NCBI GenBank assembly: GCA_025353585.1
Contig: JANXOM010000161.1
Location: forward strand, 1-36,069
Direction of reading: 5' to 3'
DNA: 36,069 bases
DNA from: Deltaproteobacteria bacterium
GTDB lineage: Bacteria > Myxococcota_A > Polyangia > Haliangiales > Haliangiaceae
Below are positions 33,292 through 36,069 of this stretch, piece by piece. A program made the position numbers and the translations under genes. Each line of letters starts with the position of its first letter. Position 1 is the stretch's first letter. Below the pieces are notes generated by a model. The model did no database searches. It was not told the origin of the DNA and saw only the letters and a program-made list of their open reading frames with translations.

Positions 33292-33297
33292 TACGCT
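33292..33297 (+). promoter_or_regulatory. -10-like hexamer TACGCT (extended TGCTACGCT)
   Basis: The same TGCTACGCT string as before the 1619 start. The hexamer ends 10 nt before an in-frame GTG (33308) and 13 nt before the ATG at 33311. Confidence 0.4.
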
Positions 33298-33310
33298 CGG
33301 GCGCGGCGTG

Positions 33311-33550
33311 ATGGAGCTCGTCACCCTCTTCGGCGCGCTCGTGCTGTTCTACATGACGTACAGCGCCGCGGCCGCGACGGACCTGATGCCCGGGCATTGT
33401 CCGCGCTGCGGGATGGGCGACCTCCGCTTCGCGTGGCGCATGGTGGGGGCGCCGCGGCTCAAGAGCTGCGAGCTGTGCGGCGCGCGGTTCCGCGAGCACG
33501 CGAACGGCACGTGGGTCGACGCCGACCGCGAGCCGCCGGCGCCTGGCTAG
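33311..33550 (+). CDS. Small membrane-anchored zinc-ribbon protein
   Basis: Encodes 79 residues. One N-terminal transmembrane helix (MELVTLFGALVLFYMTYSAA) is followed by two CxxC pairs, C30-P-R-C33 and C53-E-L-C56, which should bind one zinc ion. The C-terminal end is REHANGTWVDADREPPAPG. The function is unknown; such anchored zinc ribbons often bind nucleic acid or protein partners. A GTG three bases upstream (33308) is an alternative start. It precedes the rhomboid-like gene by 17 nt, but that gene has its own -10-like hexamer. Confidence 0.7.
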   Translation: MELVTLFGALVLFYMTYSAAAATDLMPGHCPRCGMGDLRFAWRMVGAPRLKSCELCGARFREHANGTWVDADREPPAPG

Positions 33551-33555
33551 ACGTG

Positions 33556-33561
33556 TACGCT
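33556..33561 (+). promoter_or_regulatory. -10-like hexamer TACGCT
   Basis: GTGTACGCT lies before the rhomboid-like gene; the hexamer ends 6 nt before the ATG at 33568, so an independent leaderless transcript is plausible. Confidence 0.45.
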
Positions 33562-33567
33562 CGGCGG

Positions 33568-34152
33568 ATGGGGCCGCGGTTCTCGTCGAGCAAGTTCATC
33601 TCCACGTGGATCACGGTCACGCTGGCGGCGTCGCTCCTGGCGCTCGTCGATGGCGGCTGGCTCGCCAGCTGGACCGCGCTCGCGCCCGCGCGCATCTGGC
33701 ACGGCGAGGTCTGGCGGCTGGCGACGTGGATCCTCGTCGAGCGCGACCCGTGGTCGCTGCTGATCACGTGCGTCGCCATCTACAAGTTCGGCGGCGAGCT
33801 GGCCGGCCGCTGGGGCGAGCGCCGGCTGCGCCGCGTGGTCGCCGAGATCGTGCTCGCGGCGGCCGTGGTCACGGCGTCGTGCGCGCTGCTCTCCGACGCC
33901 GCCTGGCTCATCCGCCGCTGCGGCGGCTGGGCCGTCGGCGACATCCTCTGCATCGCGTGGGCGCGCACGTTCCCCGACCGCGTGCTCTGGCTCTATTACG
34001 GCATGCTGCGCCTGCGCGGGCGCAACTTGATCCGCGTCCTCGTGGGCATCACGGTCGTCTACGCCGTCTTCGCCGGCATCTTCCCGCTGCTGCCCGAGCT
34101 CCTCTGCTGCACCTTCGCCGCCCTCTACCCCGCCTCCCGCTGGCGCGCCTAA
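33568..34152 (+). CDS. Rhomboid-like membrane protein without the catalytic serine
   Basis: Encodes 194 residues with about five transmembrane helices. RIWHGEVWRLATWILVERDP and YKFGGELAGRWGERRL resemble the N-terminal half of rhomboid proteins (WRLxT and the conserved segment before the second helix). Where a rhomboid protease has GxSG, this protein has CGGWAVGDILC (118-128), with V in place of Ser, and no His is seen in the last helix (LPELLCCTFAALYP). It is therefore probably an inactive rhomboid-family protein or a neighbour of that fold. Inactive rhomboids often bind or escort membrane proteins. A GTG at 33553 is an alternative start. Confidence 0.65.
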   Translation: MGPRFSSSKFISTWITVTLAASLLALVDGGWLASWTALAPARIWHGEVWRLATWILVERDPWSLLITCVAIYKFGGELAGRWGERRLRRVVAEIVLAAAVVTASCALLSDAAWLIRRCGGWAVGDILCIAWARTFPDRVLWLYYGMLRLRGRNLIRVLVGITVVYAVFAGIFPLLPELLCCTFAALYPASRWRA

Positions 34153-34166
34153 CCAACGGAGGGGGG

Positions 34167-34419
34167 GGGGACGGTGTAACACCTGTCAACCGGCTCTCGG
34201 CACAGACCATAGCGATTCCAGGCGCTTGACCGGGGACGGTGTAACACCTGTCCGCTTCCTCATTGCAGCGCGTAGCGGTGACCGGCCGTTATTGTCCGGG
34301 GTCCGGACAACAGGCTCGCAGCGTCGCAAAGCGGACAGGTGTTACACCGTCCCCGATCAAGCTGCTGAATTTGTTGGAGAAAATTTTTTGAGCGGGTTGA
34401 CAGGTACTACACCGTCCCC
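34167..34419. repeat. Nested inverted-repeat element (REP- or MITE-like)
   Basis: Four copies of a 25-nt motif containing GGGGACGGTGTAACACCTGT lie in symmetric order: A 34167-34191 (+), B 34231-34255 (+), C 34331-34355 (-) and D 34395-34419 (-). C is the exact reverse complement of B. D is the reverse complement of A with two mismatches, including the same flanking GGTTGAC. Both pairs are centred at 34293, and a perfect 8-bp palindrome (TTGTCCGG-GGT-CCGGACAA, 34292-34310) lies almost at the centre. Segment 34216-34230 also matches the complement of 34356-34370 imperfectly. No transposase is in the window. Confidence 0.85.
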
Positions 34420-34422
34420 CGG

Positions 34423-34428
34423 TAGGAT
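34423..34428 (+). promoter_or_regulatory. -10-like hexamer TAGGAT
   Basis: TAGGAT ends 7 nt before the ATG at 34436. A perfect TTGACA at 34397-34402, inside repeat copy D, lies 20 nt upstream, a longer gap than the usual 17, so the repeat may supply part of the promoter. Confidence 0.45.
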
Positions 34429-34435
34429 GGGGGGA

Positions 34436-35209
34436 ATGCTGGAGTACGTGGACGTTGCGCAGGCGCGAGAGGCCACCGGGCTTCGGGTGGCGGTCAACGG
34501 GCAGGTGCCGAGCCCATGGTCGGAGGCCGTCAAGGGCACGCTGCGCATCGCCAACGTGCCGGCGCTCGTGGCGCGCAAGACCCGCGAGAACGGAGCCGAC
34601 TTCGTCGCGTGGACCGGCGTCGACAACGTCCCCGCCGTCTGTTACGGCGTCGAGCCCGTCCGCACCACGTTCTCCGCGATCGTCGGCCTCGTCGCGCGCC
34701 TCGCCGCCCCGGACACCGTGCTACCCGCCGACCCCGTCGCTCGCGCCGACATCATGGGCGCCCTCGAGCTCGTCGCCGGCGAGGACGGCCTCGGCTGGAA
34801 CGGCCGCCTCGCCATGATCGACGCCTCCCTCACCGACGGCCGCGGCTTCTCGAAGCCGATCGGCGAGTTCCTCGCCCGCCGCTACGGCTACACGCCCGGC
34901 GCCCTCCCCGCCGTCCGCGCCCGCATCACCGCGCAGCTCGCCAGCCTGCACGCGCGCCTCGTCGCCCAGCACGCCCGCGGCCACGCCTACCTCACCGGCC
35001 CCAGCGTCTCCGTCCTCGACGTCTACCTCACCACGTTCCTGACCCCGCTCTTCCCGGTCACCGACGATGTCTGCCCCCAGCTCGGCCCCATGGTCCGCGC
35101 CGCGTTCGGCTGCGCCGCCGAGGCGTTCGGCCCGCTCGTCTCGCCCGAGCTCGCCGCCCACCGCACCCTGATGTTCGAGCGCCACCTCGAGTGGCCGATC
35201 CCGCTCTAG
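34436..35209 (+). CDS. GST-like protein
   Basis: Encodes 257 residues from the ATG at 34436, which follows a G-rich run. The frame is open upstream through the repeat element, but that part is not protein-like. MLEYVDVAQAREATGLRVAVNGQVPSPWSEAVKGTL resembles a GST-related N-terminal domain. ITAQLASLHARLVAQHARGHAYLTGPSVSVLDVYLTTFL (near residues 165-205) matches the C-terminal GST helices with the conserved SVLDVY aspartate. Family assignment is moderate; it could be a GST-like structural protein. It directly follows the nested palindrome. Confidence 0.7.
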   Translation: MLEYVDVAQAREATGLRVAVNGQVPSPWSEAVKGTLRIANVPALVARKTRENGADFVAWTGVDNVPAVCYGVEPVRTTFSAIVGLVARLAAPDTVLPADPVARADIMGALELVAGEDGLGWNGRLAMIDASLTDGRGFSKPIGEFLARRYGYTPGALPAVRARITAQLASLHARLVAQHARGHAYLTGPSVSVLDVYLTTFLTPLFPVTDDVCPQLGPMVRAAFGCAAEAFGPLVSPELAAHRTLMFERHLEWPIPL

Positions 35210-35239
35210 CTCCCCACGCTCGCGTGCGATGCCCCTTCG

Positions 35240-35542
35240 GTGCTCCCCGCCGACGTCGCGGCGTTCCGCGCCGCCCATCGCGCCACCATCGCCGCGCGCT
35301 ATCGCTCGCTGCACCTCGCGCTGACGAGCACCGTCGCCCTCGCCGCCATCGCCGTCGCCCGCGTCCGCGCGCCGTCGCCTCTCGAGCTCCTCGCCGTCCC
35401 GGTCCTCTCCCTGCTCGCCAACCTCGGCGAGTACCTCGGCCCACGTCGCCATGGAGGCCGAGTCCCCGCGCGGATGGCGATCGTCAACTTCAACATCACG
35501 TTCCCGAGCGCGGACCGCCTCTCCGGTACCGCCGCCGGATAG
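35240..35542 (+). pseudogene. Internally deleted sterol desaturase/fatty acid hydroxylase-like gene
   Basis: The 100-residue frame from the GTG at 35240 begins like the N-terminus of sterol-desaturase/fatty-acid-hydroxylase proteins (LELLAVPVLSLLANLGEYLG). It then jumps to an ending that resembles the family's C-terminus (MAIVNFNITFPSADRLSGT). The central region that would carry the His clusters is absent, and no HxxxH or HxxHH motif remains. An in-frame deletion of a few hundred bases would explain this. The family match is from memory of short blocks, so it is inference; the product could not be an active hydroxylase. Confidence 0.5.
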
Positions 35543-35575
35543 CAACCCGCCCGCGCGCCGCGTGTCCGTCCTTCG

Positions 35576-35869
35576 ATGCTGCCCGACGTCCCGCGCTGGG
35601 ATCCGCTCGGCCTCGCCGCGCGTCGCCGCCGCTTCTTTCACGCGCTCGCGCTGACCTTCGCCGTCACGTACCTCACCGGCCACCTCCTCACGTGCGACCT
35701 GGCGCGGCGCTGGCTCGCCGGCACGTACCCGCTCGCGGATCGCCTCGTCTTCATCGGCGTTTGCCTGATCCCGTTCGTCTACGCGATCGCGATCATCGCC
35801 CTCGGCCGCCGCGATCGCCGTCGCTGGCTCTCTGCGCGCATCCCCGCGGCGCACCTCATCCGCCGCTGA
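35576..35869 (+). CDS. Small membrane protein
   Basis: Encodes 97 residues with two likely transmembrane helices (FFHALALTFAVTYLTGHLLT and LVFIGVCLIPFVYAIAIIAL) and basic ends (AARRRRFF; GRRDRRRWLSARIPAAHLIRR). No family is recognised. Its TGA is the first triplet of the second copy of the 91-nt repeat, the same arrangement as the unrelated membrane protein at 17792. Confidence 0.65.
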   Translation: MLPDVPRWDPLGLAARRRRFFHALALTFAVTYLTGHLLTCDLARRWLAGTYPLADRLVFIGVCLIPFVYAIAIIALGRRDRRRWLSARIPAAHLIRR

Positions 35870-35957
35870 GCCCGCGTCTTCGCGGGCGATCTCCTCCGGA
35901 CAGGCGCCGGCGGCGGAGCCGACAAGCCGATCGACAGAGACCGCGATTTTTTCGCGG
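35867..35957 (+). repeat. 91-nt two-hairpin repeat, copy 2
   Basis: Begins at the TGA of the 35576-35869 gene. Hairpin 1 is GCCCGCG-TCTT-CGCGGGC (35870-35887). Hairpin 2 continues past the matched segment: CAGAGACCGCGA and TCGCGGTCTCTG form a perfect 12-bp stem with a T5 loop (35935-35963). Compared with copy 1 at 17704-17794 (opposite strand) it differs at four positions. No T tract follows the stem on the + strand, so it is not a standard intrinsic terminator. Confidence 0.85.
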
Positions 35958-35963
35958 TCTCTG

Positions 35964-36069
35964 ACAGGGTCGATCGGAACAAGCGGCGGCGAGGCGAGCG
36001 GCCCAAAGGTGCCATCCGGGTCGATCCAGAAAAAGGCACACAAAAGCGCCGTCGCCGTGCGCGCCGCGC
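35964..36069. other. End of window, no supported gene
   Basis: 106 nt after the repeat. Frames on both strands are open but have no recognisable product; a gene could enter from beyond the right edge. Confidence 0.4.

Noticed and set aside
34167..34419. CRISPR-like array from the repeated 25-nt motif
   Set aside because: Copies are in inverted pairs with unequal spacing and no cas genes are present.
35935..35963. Strong hairpin as an ordinary intrinsic terminator
   Set aside because: The T run lies in the loop, not after the stem, and the structure is part of a repeat found elsewhere, so a plain terminator call is not justified.
35856..36041. Gene entering from the right edge on the minus strand
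   Set aside because: The frame overlaps the 91-nt repeat and has no recognised motif.

Overview
This is a gene-dense, very GC-rich bacterial segment. Almost every gene shows strong G/C bias at third codon positions. Several features point to Myxococcota (a Polyangia/Haliangium-like lineage): many lipoproteins with D/A/P-rich linkers, a Cys-rich surface protein built from CG-x-DGCGG repeats, many chimeric two-component proteins, and an end fragment of a leucine-rich-repeat protein. No rRNA, tRNA, CRISPR array or intact transposase was seen. The placement is an inference from style and gene content.

Layout. 1-8.3 kb: metabolic and accessory genes (radical SAM protein, GST, beta-propeller protein, an unbroken ORF holding two alpha/beta hydrolase domains, class C beta-lactamase-like lipoprotein, small lipoprotein, LRR remnant). 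8.3-10.4 kb: Cys-rich lipoprotein. 10.6-17.6 kb: a signalling block with a free CheB, a receiver protein, a large CheB/CheR/PAS/histidine kinase whose frame breaks near 12,985 and whose CheB domain has lost catalytic residues, an exonuclease III, and a receiver-GGDEF diguanylate cyclase. 17.8-27.5 kb: envelope and phosphate chemistry, with a membrane protein, an outer-membrane barrel coupled to a lipoprotein carrying a kinase-like signature, a DUF2252 kinase-like protein, two PAP2 phosphatases, a purple-acid-phosphatase-like lipoprotein and an alkaline-phosphatase-superfamily lipoprotein. 27.8-32.3 kb: a tightly overlapped kaiC-kaiB-kaiB-hybrid kinase operon without kaiA. 32.4-36.1 kb: lipoprotein, zinc-ribbon protein, rhomboid-like protein without the catalytic serine, a nested inverted-repeat element, a GST-like gene, an internally deleted hydroxylase-like remnant and a small membrane protein.

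Three cross-cutting signals stand out. (1) Many operon-leading genes have a TANNNT -10-like hexamer only about 4-11 nt before the start codon and no Shine-Dalgarno, which suggests widespread leaderless transcription. (2) A 91-nt two-hairpin element occurs twice (17704-17794 and 35867-35957, 87/91 identical), each time beginning exactly at a stop codon. (3) A symmetric nested palindrome at 34167-34419 looks like a non-autonomous mobile or REP-like element. The most coherent system is the Kai operon. The phospho-enzyme cluster next to it is the most interesting set of poorly described proteins.
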